Source: Paulinella micropora
Taxonomy: Eukaryota > Cercozoa > Imbricatea > Euglyphida > Paulinellidae
Length of the DNA: 20,000 nt
NCBI GenBank assembly: GCA_019918135.1
Contig: WBZZ01002391.1
Span: 1-20,000, forward strand
Direction of reading: 5' to 3'
The position numbers and the translations under genes are program-made. The notes beneath the pieces were generated by a model. That model was not told the origin of the DNA. It saw only the letters and a list, made by a program, of their open reading frames with translations, and did no database searches. Shown here in pieces: positions 9,318-19,029 of this stretch. The first letter of the stretch is position 1. Every line of letters begins with the position of its first letter.

Positions 9318-11682
9318 ATGAGCCTCGCGACTGCGAGGAGAGCGCCAGTGTCTATTGCTTGGCTTTCAGGATCCGGCAAGGCAGGTAGATGTGGGTTATT
9401 TGCTGATGACGATTTGCCAAAAGGGTTTAAGCTGGGGCTTCTGCAACCAGGAGGTGCTAAAATGCCTTCAGAGGACATCAGTGATAATCCATTTGCTCAG
9501 CACTTTAGGATGCGAACATATAAGGGCATTGAAATAGGAATGCAATCCATTGACTCCATTCATCAAGAAAGCAGAAATGCAATGCATCTTATTAACAGTA
9601 GTCACTTTCCTGGCTGCAGTGAGAGCCCAAACTGCAAAGTGTCGAAGGGTGAGCAAGTCGTGACAATGTCCAAGGGTGTGTCTCGAGGTGAGCAAATTCT
9701 TCTCAACTACTCAACGTTGGAGTCAAATCCAAAAGCCGAGGCTTGCAAGGCACATCCTTCTTGGATGAGAGAGGCAGCAAAGGCAAACAAGAAAATCCCT
9801 GTTTTCTATGTTGAGAATGATAGGAACTATAAATTTTTTTTATCGTTCCTGAATTTCTTGAGCCACTGCCACCAAGGTCACAACCAATGTCTTTGGAAAA
9901 AAAACACGCGCTTCTAGCATCTTTCGGGTCGAGGGCTGTAAGAGCGGATCCTCCACGAATTCCCTCAACTTCCTCAAGCATAAATGCAAAACGCAAGCTT
10001 TTGAATGAGTTCGCGGCTGGTCTCTCTTCAGTTAAAGCTCAGAATGACTCAATAAAGCGTGTTCGTGTTTGTGCAGCCACTCCTCAGGTATGCATTCGAA
10101 TGTTTTCTTGTTGCTTAATACTAAATTAAAGTGTGTTGTATGTGGTGATTCATTGCTATTACTATGAAGGATCGAGGTGAGGAAGAAGAAAGTGGTGACG
10201 CCGCTTCGAGCAGTGCAGAAGAGGATGATTCATTCACCCGTTCTCCTGTCAAGGTCAGCTGCCTGCACTTTGTCTAACAAGCATCTATATGCGTTGTTTG
10301 TAAACCGTTTGAAATGCAGTTATCATCTACGAAAGACCCATCACCTACTGGCTCTCCTATCAAGGTTAGCTTCATATAATTTGTCAACCAAACCTTAATA
10401 CTTCTCCATGTTGTTTGTACATTGTTTGCAATGTAGTGTACATCTACGGCATGTTCGTCTAGCATGGTGCTGCCCTTCTCTGAGTCAGCGGAATCGACTG
10501 GCTTCTGGACACCTGGGGCTTTGATTACAGAAGCTAGTAGTAGTAGTAAGCAGCCGAATACCGATGAGATTCGCTCAAGCACACAAGCTCTCTATAAGAC
10601 CTTAGGACTTACTGCTCATGTAGCCATCAGGCCTAAGAAAGCCAATAGGTCATACACGTTCAAGAAGCGCAAGCAAGGCCCTGTCAAGCATGTTCGACCT
10701 CAATGTCTGGAGAAGTGGCTTGGCATGCCATACAATGAGCTTGAGGAGGAGGTGAGGTCAAGCTGTTGTCGAGAATGGCAATGCTATCGTTGGGTCGACC
10801 CACGCGATGTTATAAGGGAACGCACCCAATCTTGTGCACTTTCTTTGAAAGAGTTCAAAAATTCCCTAGCGATAAAGTTGGAGACAATGAAAGATCCGGC
10901 CGGTAACATGCAGTATGTCTACCAAACGGAAAAAGTATGCAGAACTATGTGGCAGCGCATTCATGGAGTCGGTGATAGAGTTATGACAAAAGCTTTAAAG
11001 CTTATGCGCAACCGCACTAAGATAGATGTAAGGGTTGTACCGCCGGAACCACTTACTGAAGATGTCATTCACGTTCTGCTATGCAGAAAGTGGTTACAAA
11101 TGGGGATCGATGTTGAAGAAGACGGAACTTGGAAGCTTCAAGACATTACCGAAACCAGCGAAGTGTACAGCTACATCGTAGCAAACTGGACGAAAGGATG
11201 TCAAGATGTGCTAGCATCTGCGCCGGCCAACTGCAAGCAAAGGCTGAATGTCAAAGAGCCTCCCGGCCCCACGAAAGTGAATAAAGTCTGGCGCAGAGAC
11301 TTTAAAAATATAGAGCCTATCCGAGGTAGCAGTAAAGAGCTTGCTCTAAACATCTTTTGCATTAAGCATAAGTTCTTTTGTGTACATTACTATCATTATT
11401 ATTATTATTATTATGGACACCGTGATAGCCCAGTGGTCAAGTTCTACCATCTGGGCCCTGTCGCCAGTTCGATTCCCGTCGGTGCCACCAGTATTTTCAT
11501 TGAACATACCGGTCTATTTCTGGACCAGTATTTTCATTGAACATACCGGCCCGTCTGGAAGTGTTGGAACTGCCCTTGCGGGGGTGTCATTAGAGCTTAT
11601 CGTCAATTCTTCGTACTCCCCTCACGGGTGAGACGATGGAGGCGCATGTGCAGAAATGCATCAGCCATTGACAGAGAAGCAC

Positions 11683-11778
<96 letters not shown>

Positions 11779-13961
11779 GTTTTTTTCCTGTGAATAATAG
11801 ACCAGGACATCGCCAAGGATGAAATCTGCACCGAGCTGGCAGCGCAATGCAAGCAGCTTATGAAGGAACAAGAGCGGGGGTTCAAAAATGAAGCTGAATT
11901 TCAACAGTGGAAGGTGAGGAGCCAAACTCATCACAAAATCCATCGGGAAAATCGTTTCCAAACCACTAAGCGGAAGTCTGGAGCACCTCTTGACCTTCGA
12001 TCGATTGTTTGCTCTTTTGACGGGACACCCCCTGTGCTCGTTCCTTCATGTCGACGCAAATCCACTGACTTTAAAGGTAATTACGTTATTAGTCTTGGCC
12101 TTGGGGTGTTCAGTTGTTACAGAACCAGGAAAAGTTGCATCTACACTCACGGCCCTGGTATTGAAAAAAGTCAGAACAGTACAATCTCTATCCTTTACCA
12201 CATGCTACGGAGTCGGCTGTGGAGCACTGACACTATGGCCGCATGGAAGCTCTTCATTGAGTTTGACGGAGGGGGCGAAAATACTGGCTGGGGTATGTAT
12301 GGCTTTATCAACTTCATTATCTGGGCGGGATGGTTTTTGCAACGACAGACTCATCGAAATCTCCCACACCATGGGTTTTCCGGTGATGATCAGAAGTTTC
12401 GCACGATGAGACGAGGGTTAGGCACTACCTTTTAAACCACAAGCATCGTTCAGGCTTTGTTCAAGCTGCTTCGCGCGTTCACCAAAGACAAAGAACGTAT
12501 TGTCGTCTGTATCCTGATCACCAGTTATGACTGGGTGAATTTTTTTCACCATCATTGCATGAACAAGTACTTGAAGTACTGGAATCGTCCCCTGGCATGG
12601 CAAATCAACGCTGGAGTACCAGGCGATGGCAACAACGGCCTCCCCACGGCCAAGGTAAAGACTTTCGGAGACGGGCAAGAGCATTGGCACGGGGAAAGGG
12701 ACCGACCAGACGGAGCTCCGATTAAAATGATGACCCGGGCTCCAGGTTTTCACTTTGCTCTCCTGTTAGTTGAAAAATCTAACTTTTATTTTATTTTGTT
12801 AAATAGCGGAAGGGACGCTGCCCAAAAAACTTCCTCCCGTAAAGTTTGCAGATCCAAAACTTCTGAAGGATGTTCGCAAGCTTGCGCAGAATTATTATGG
12901 ACAGGAGGAGAAGGACCAGATAGAACATATGCTAGGTTGTAAATGTTTATTGTTATATTGTCATACATAACTGAAAATGTTTTATAGGCCGCCCAGGCGC
13001 AGTTGCAGGCTTGCGCTTTGCAGGAAGCTACGGCGAGGGAGGCGAGCCTGGTTATCCAGGTCATATTTCCTGCACTGACAAAAACGATCAGAAGTGGTCA
13101 GTGAATGTTAGAGTGCTAGCAGATCTTCCACCGGACCCCTTTGCAGTCCCACCTGACAGGAAGGCAAAGATGATCGGTCTTTCCAAACTGACAGAGGAGG
13201 AAAGGTTAAACTACCCTAGAACTTACTTCCTCAGTGATAGCCAACCGCCAACACATCCTGCTTGGGTTGGAGGTAGAATGCTCTCAGCACAGCAGCGATT
13301 AGAACAGGATTTAGCGTTTGAGGCAGCTGATGGTAGGTCAATGCCAGCATGGGAAAGGGTTGCATCCTTTCTTGCTGTCGCGTCAGATGAAAAAGCTTTT
13401 GGAGCGATGAGAGTGTTAGTGAAGGAGTTGGTAAGCTATCTTCGAGCACATGGCATAGCCTTTCGAAATACTGATAGAAAGCAGTTCAAACGTGCAGAAT
13501 TTGTGAGTGCAGCATGGGGGCACTTTCAAGTATGTGATTGCAGCATTGAACAAAAAGGAAAGGCTGCAGTGGGTGGTAGAGATAGTCTTGCTAGAGGTCA
13601 GGGTCGGGCAAGTGCTCGGGGTCGTGCTCGGGGTCGGGGTCGGGGTCGGGGCAGGGGTAGGGTTAGAGTGTCATCGGACGAAGAAGAAGAAGAAGAAGAA
13701 GAAGAAGAAGAAGAAGAAGAAGAAGAAGAAGAAGAAGAAGAAGAAGAAGAAGACAGTCGGGGTCGGGCCAGAGCTCGGGGTCGGGGTCGGGGCAAAGGTA
13801 GGGGTCGAGTGCAATCGGAAGAAGAAGAAGAAGAAGAAGAAGAAGAAGAAGAAGAAGAAGAAGAAGAAGAAGAAGAAGAAGAAGAAGATTGGTTTGCGAA
13901 AACATCTAGAAAGTATGCAAGGGAGTTGAAGAAACTAGCTCGCCGTGCAGCTGCTCTGTAA
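9318..13961 (+). CDS. SET-domain / DDE-transposase-like fusion protein, spliced
   Basis: Proposed exons: 9318-10087, 10170-10253, 10320-10364, 10437-11325, 11801-12745, 12807-12935, 12988-13961. All introns are GT-AG and every junction keeps phase (0,0,0,1,1,1); about 1,280 residues in total. Residues about 20-145 form a SET domain: GRCGLFADDDLPKG, then HLINSS...SPNC and RGEQILLNY (family NHSC...NC and GEE...Y motifs), so a protein-lysine methyltransferase fold. The middle exons are Ser/Thr-Pro-rich; exon 4 has a CCREWQC cluster and a VCRTMWQRIHGVGDR segment. Exon 5 looks like a DDE/RNase H-fold domain (DUF7869-like): H...R, then CSFDG, FIEFDGGGEN and HHGFSGDDQKF as candidate acidic positions, then YDWVNFF. 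The C-terminus has two RG-rich plus poly-Glu units. Defects: one missing base in a T8 run (9834-9841) and an in-frame TAA at 12433-12435. The ATG at 9318 is the first in frame; an upstream exon is possible. Confidence 0.75.
10170..10436 (+). repeat. Tandemly duplicated mini-exon plus intron in the SET-transposase gene
   Basis: Exon 10170-10253 ends in FTRSPVK and exon 10320-10364 ends in PTGSPIK. The introns after them (10254-10319 and 10365-10436) share GTYAGC starts and a TTGTTTGTA...GTTTG.AATG.AG end, and the exon starts after both share ATCTACG. This indicates an internal duplication of an exon-intron unit. Confidence 0.6.
11415..11682 (+). mobile_element. tRNA-derived SINE, copy 2, inside an intron
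   Basis: Full-length relative to copy 1, same orientation as the host gene, with ATT repeats before and after. It differs from copy 1 mainly by a tandem duplication of an approximately 35-bp unit beginning CCAGTATTTTCATTGAAC (11488-11560), which is also present in copy 3. The 3' end GATGGAGGCGCATG matches family X base for base. Confidence 0.9.
11683..11778 (+). repeat. (ATT)n tail of SINE copy 2
   Basis: About 32 uninterrupted ATT units, followed directly by the pyrimidine tract and acceptor of intron 4. Confidence 0.95.
13680..13887 (+). repeat. Two coding (GAA)n tracts (poly-Glu) in RG-rich repeats
   Basis: GAA runs at about 13680-13752 and 13818-13887 each follow an Arg-Gly-rich stretch of related sequence, so the tail of the SET-transposase protein is two repeats of RG-rich plus poly-Glu. 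They are in the true frame: the frame continues as DWFAKTSRKYARELKKLARR to the TAA at 13959. Confidence 0.85.
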
Positions 13962-14226
13962 GTGACTGTAGCTCATTTCAATCTACCACCCCCCCCCCCC
14001 CGGCGAGCTCCACCAGCCGGATACTAAATTCAAGTCGAAAGTGATTAATAATTTGTCGAATATTATTTAATATTCAGCTTGTAATAATGCAATTAAGCAG
14101 ATTTAGTAATCAAATTCATTATTGAAACGGATGAGAAAAACCAATATTAAGATTTAATAAATGACTAAGTATCCTTTCTCACATATGTAGGAGGCTTCAT
14201 ATTGATATCACAAAGTCAAACTAGGA
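13962..14226. other. 3' flank of the SET-transposase gene
   Basis: No gene seen. It contains a poly-C run (13989-14001), AT-rich sequence and an AATAAA (14156-14161) about 195 bases after the stop, which could end the transcript. It leads into the right arm of the inverted repeat. Confidence 0.4.
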
Positions 14227-14319
14227 AGCTTTAAAACAACTGGCAAATCATTTTAATACGTTATTCAGCTTATTCAATATTATTTTTACTAAATAAAACA
14301 CATTTTCAATGTCTGAATC
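14227..14319 (-). repeat. Right arm of the 93-bp inverted repeat (partner 3717-3810)
   Basis: Near-identical to the left arm in reverse complement. It ends with ATGTCTGAATC, which supplies the start codon of the next gene. No target-site duplication is visible next to either arm. Confidence 0.85.
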
Positions 14320-15095
14320 AGCACAATCTGCGGAATCTACCCCTAACATCTTTGGCGGGTGGCTTGGTAGGTCACATGCTGGAGAGGCAAGCGAATGTTA
14401 CATTTCGTTTTGAGACCTTCCAAGCTAAGGTGTCCGCGTACTTATGGCGCAATTTGTCCGCCAGCACAACATTGGAGATTTCCTCACCTTATGTTACTCG
14501 GAGACGTTCTGGGTTCAACACTCACGGAGGGAACAACCGCGCCAGTTACCTACCCACATTCTATTTACGCATTGTCGGAAAGTTTTACATAAGGTTTGCT
14601 GTGTCTTGTCTACAGAAGGGCAACCTCGTCTTTGGCAGGCGTACGTGTGAACAGGGCAACAGCCTACCAAGCAAGACATCACCGCCGAAAGCCCCTAATC
14701 TTCGAGCGCTAGCTTTGACACCATCCAGCAAGACGGGCAAAGCGGCAAAACGCAAAGGGGCCAAGAAATCCCGCCGGCCATTACCAAACCTCGCAAGGCG
14801 ACGAAAGCTTTGGTACCAAAACCAAAAGCAAAGAAGCCGTGTAATAACCGCGGCTCGAGTAGAAAATGTCACTTGGAAAAATAGTCTGCTCGGCAAGCAC
14901 AAGAGTGCAGGCTACTACACGGAACGGATGACGACGACAAGGTTAAGACCTGTGTCCAGGTGCTTGGAAAAAGCACAAACTAAAATCAGTCGACAGAATC
15001 GACGAGATCGAGACCCTCGATCTGAGGCGCTACACGAGTTACACGATCCGACGCAGTCAAGCGACGAGTACACTTCGTCACACTCGACAACATAG
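14309..15095 (+). CDS. Unresolved spliced gene or pseudogene beginning MSESAQS
   Basis: Unrecognised. The ATG at 14309 opens MSESAQSAESTPNIFGGW. A donor CTTG|GTAGGT (14367) and an acceptor GCTAAG (near 14428) join in phase 1 to a frame reading LMAQFVRQHNIGDF and LCYSETFW. From there the case weakens. That frame has stops at 14651 (TGA), 14696 (TAA) and 14879 (TAG), although the residues between look coding (DTIQQDG, ITKPRKATKALVPKPKAKK). A different frame, from a TTG at 14352, is open for 247 codons and is Arg/Lys-rich. A third, near 14990-15090, reads VDRIDEIETLDLRRY. A 3' splice site CTTGTCTACAG lies at 14616. Either several small exons or a decayed gene; I cannot choose. Confidence 0.35.
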
Positions 15096-15098
15096 GCT

Positions 15099-15718
15099 AA
15101 ATATTTTATTTATATATTTATCTAAAAAGTTTGAAAAGCTCAAGCGTCAATATTCAAATTTGAATTTCAAATCAGTAGCTTTCCTAACTGTCACTTTTTT
15201 GTGATCACTTCAGCTATAATGATTGATATGTTTTGGAATGGAACTCAGCCGGAACGTGTCGGATGGACACTGCATGCTATTTGCTAAATATTTCATTTAT
15301 ACATGTATCTAAAAAGTTTGAAAAGCTCAAGCGTCAATATTCAAATTTGGTTTCAAACCAGTAGCTTTTCTAACAGTCACTTTTTTGTGGTAATTTCAGC
15401 TAATGATTGATATGTTTTGGAATGGAACTCAGCTGAAACGTATCGGATGGACATGCTATTTGGTAATTTTTTTATAATGTTTATCTAATAAGTTTGAAAA
15501 GCTCAAGTGTCAACATTAAAATTTGAATTCAAACCAGTAGCTTTCCTAACGGTTACTTTTGTTGCGATCATTTCAGCTATCATGACCGATATGTTTCGTA
15601 ATGGAACTCAGCCGGACAGTTGGATAGACAAGCTGTTTGGTAAATATTTTATTTATATGTTTATCTGATAAGTTTGAAAAGCTCAAGCGTCAATATTCAA
15701 ATTTGAATTCAAACTATG
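15099..15718 (+). repeat. Satellite-like tandem repeat, about 178-187 bp x 3.4
   Basis: Unit starts (AAATATTT-like) at 15099, 15286, 15464 and 15642; the fourth is cut at about 15718. Every unit contains AAGTTTGAAAAGCTCAAG, and the complete ones contain a GATATGTTT...AATGGAACTCAGC block. Units differ from one another by small substitutions and indels. There is no coding frame. Nucleosome-length monomers are typical of satellite DNA. Confidence 0.9.
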
Positions 15719-15959
15719 TATGAAGCCGTTAGTGAACAGTTAGTGATGGCATATATCCAAACGTGTAAATTTATTGAAAATAATACTAATTCATGAACTT
15801 TTCTTTAATTTGATGTAAAACAACACGATTTACAAGGATTTTAGACAGCAGCACGAGAGCAAATAGGACATATCAGGTGTTTGGCCGTTAGACTGGCCTG
15901 GGGGGGGGAGGAGGTTAAATTTCTCTAAGCTCGCTTCTGCTTTATAGTGTCCACTAAAA
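15719..15959. other. No feature seen
   Basis: AT-rich sequence with a short G9 run at 15901-15909. I see no gene, repeat copy or signal. Confidence 0.5.
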
Positions 15960-16015
15960 ATCTAACACTAACACTAACACTAACACTAACTATTCTAACA
16001 CTAATACTAACCCTA
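15960..16015 (+). repeat. Telomere-like (CTAACA)n tract, degenerate
   Basis: Hexamer repeat ACTAAC with variants, including one CTAACCCTAAG. On the other strand this reads GTTAGT, one base from the TTAGGG-type telomere unit. It lies about 240 bp from the satellite array. Confidence 0.55.
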
Positions 16016-16198
16016 AGTTCTTTTTTTCCTGTAGCACTTCCTTGTTCCTAGCTAAAAATATTTCCAAGGAAAGTTGAACTGCTTTGTCTGAGTAGTAGAT
16101 TGAAGTTGCTTTAGCGTGCTGCACAAACAGGAAAAAAAAAAAGAATATTCTTGTATGAAAACACAGATCATATCAATCAAGAATGAGATTGTACTTAC

Positions 16199-16387
16199 TT
16201 GATGATACGTTCAAGTTCCAAACTCAAAAATAAGTTGACAGAAATATGCATGTGCTTTTGCGTCATGTATGAAACTTGCGATATAACTAAACATTCGACA
16301 ATCTTGGGGGTATCCCTTTTTCCGAAATTTTCCATGAAGTATATGGACTTTTTTGAAAACGTGTGGAAATGAAAGGAAATCAATTCA
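16199..16387 (-). CDS. Isolated internal exon, minus strand
   Basis: Bounded by a good acceptor (TTCTGCAATCAG) and a consensus donor (AA|GTAAGT at 16198). One frame is open across all 189 bases (FSKKSIYFMENFGKRDTPK, then QVSYMTQKHMHIS, LSLELERII). Bases around 16300-16345 match the left gene fragment at 3667-3700 (shared AATTTCGGAAAAA and GATACCCC). Neighbouring exons were not found; it may be a leftover of a duplicated gene. Confidence 0.35.
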
Positions 16388-16990
16388 CTGATTGCAGAAC
16401 ATATAAAAATAATATTAAAACATGTTTTTATTAATTGTAATACACTTTAACTTCATCTTCAGAGGTGGGCAGGAACCGGTCCGACACTGTAATCTTTCTC
16501 CTTTTTCATAGTCCCGGCTACTATGAATCTATGATGATAACAATGCCCAACATGCAGAATTTGCTTTTAAGTTTGTTTATCTTTGTTTACATTAAGCATT
16601 TTACTTTATTATGATAATAAACATTGCTTTTACCTACAATAAATTCCCCCCCGGGGGGGGGGAGGGGGGAGGGGGGAACGGGGGAGGAAGAGAAGTGCGA
16701 TGTCGCCACGCAAAATACATAGATTCTACAACAAAATTTCTTTAATTACTAAAAAAAATAATAAATCTAACTCCGTAATATCATACTAACTAAATTAGAA
16801 GTTTGTTTAACTCTTGCACGCGACAAACGTTCTTAATCACGCTTTCGACCATAACAAACCTGCCAGTGCAAAAAATTACGATTAATACTACACTACTACA
16901 AAGAAAAAAAACACAAAACAAATTCAAACATCTTTCAGATGAAGGAGAAAAGTGAAAGCTATGCAAACTACCTGGTGCGTGCATTTGAAG
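16388..16990. other. Gap with a GC palindromic run, 3' of gene B
   Basis: No gene seen. At 16646-16683 C7 is followed by G10 and further G-runs broken by A. AT-rich elsewhere. The 64-codon minus frame next to the gene B stop is not supported by anything. Confidence 0.45.
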
Positions 16991-17664
16991 TTAGCGCCGA
17001 GTCAGCGCAAGCGATGCTAAAACAAACTCCCATGCGTTAGGTGAGCTGGGAGCGGTGAGACCGGTGCCGCGTTGGGGGGTGGAAGGTGAGTTACCAGCAG
17101 ACAGAGCGCCAGCTGCCATCCGCGCGATGAGATCCTCCAGCAAGCTTTCTCTCTCGCTCTTACTATTTTTGTTGTTGTTGTTGTTGTTGTTGCTGTTGTT
17201 GTTGCTGATGTTGTTGTTGTTGTTATCATTATCATCATAGTTTTTCTTGTTCTTGTTATTCTTCTTCATCTTCTTCTTCACTCTCTCGTTCTCTTCTTCT
17301 GAGCTTTCCTCCTCCTCCTCCTCCTCCTCCTCCTCCTTCTCCTTCTTCGAATTCTTCCTCTTTCTTCTCTCCTCTTCCCGTTGTCGCTTCTCTTGCGCCT
17401 CTTTTTCCTTCCGATCTTGCGCTTCTTTTTTCTTCCTTTCCTCCTCTCTCAACTTTCTTTCTTCTGCTAGCATTTCCTTAATGGATGCGGCTTGTTCTGA
17501 CATTGCCTTGTTCACAAGATCCTGAACGACTTCTTTCGACACGCCGGCTGACGAACTACCCTGAATACAATACCGGTCGCCGTTGTTTTGAAAGAAGTCG
17601 TTCATTTCTTGCGAACAAGGCAGTGGCAGAACAAACCAACAGCAACGACAACAACAACAACAAA

Positions 17665-17720
<56 letters not shown>

Positions 17721-17895
17721 GTATATCTCCTGCCAATTGCTGAGACAAAAGGCCATGTGCATCCAGTCCTCCATTCCATAAGGAAAGTCTCCACACCAAT
17801 CGGTGGAATAAAGGAAGTGACGGCATAGAACATCACTCTAGGAGCTTTATACCAATCAGCCCATGGAAAGGGACCGATGGCCTATGTACTCCCTA

Positions 17896-17941
<46 letters not shown>

Positions 17942-18167
17942 GTGCTTCTCTGTCAATGGCTGATGCATTTCTGCACATGCGCCTCCATCGTCTCACCCGT
18001 GAGGGGAGTACGAAGAATTAACGATAAGCTCTAATGACACCCCCGCAAAGGCAGTTCCAACACTTCCAGACGGACCGGTATGTTCAATGAAAATACTGGT
18101 CCAGACGGACCGGTATGTTCAATGAAAATACTGGTGGCACCGACGGGAATCGAACTGGCGACAGGGC

Positions 18168-18227
<60 letters not shown>

Positions 18228-18993
18228 GTTTGAAAAAAAAATGTCAGCGCTTCCCGTTAGAGAGATTATACTCGGAAAAAAAAAGACAGGGAAAGGCTCA
18301 CTGATAGAATGCCACACACACTAGCTAGCCATACTAAAGCTAGTAGCTATACTCCCCTCTCTAAACTATATGCTGCGGCGCCCAAAGAGACCTTTTGACC
18401 CCCCCCCCCCCCCCGGGGGGCCCCCCCCCTCACAAAAAAAAAGAAAAAGAAGAAGAAGGAGTAGGAAAGATTATACCTCCAACGACATATCCACTTCATC
18501 AGCGTCGACCGCGGGCTTTTTGGACTTCGGCTTGCATAGTCACGTCAGAAATTAGAAACACTGAAAAAAAAGCACACAAAAAAAGATGAAATTTGCTAGT
18601 ACCTGGCTTTTTCTTGCTGGACCCCTTAGGCATAGGAGGCTCAGGGGTCTCTTCTTCTTCAGGGACGTCTGGAACGTCTGGAACATCGTCGACGTCGATG
18701 GATTCTGCACAAAGAACCAAACAATATTACATACATCCTTCATTTTTCATTACATACAATGTTGCTACCGAATCTCAGTTTTTTTGGCATGCCCGAAGAG
18801 CGAGGCTCAGTCGGGCCCTTTTTTTGATTCTTCTTCTAACGTTTCAGGCGAGCATGCAGTAAATATGCAAAATAAAGAAAAGGAAGATGCAAAAAAAAAA
18901 AACAAAAACAAAAAAAAAAAAAAACAAAAAAAAAAGATGGAGCTGGTGGAGAAAAAGAATAATAACATGTATATGAAGAAGAAAAAGAAAAAT

Positions 18994-19029
<36 letters not shown>

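Larger units (their letters stand above)
11326..11800 (+). other. Intron 4 of the SET-transposase gene, enlarged by a SINE
   Basis: 475 bp against 52-82 bp for the other six introns. Donor CCGAG|GTAGCA, acceptor TGAATAATAG. Nearly all the extra length is the SINE at 11415-11682 and its ATT tail. Splicing joins phase 1 (CGA-G to AC) and restores a good frame. Confidence 0.7.
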
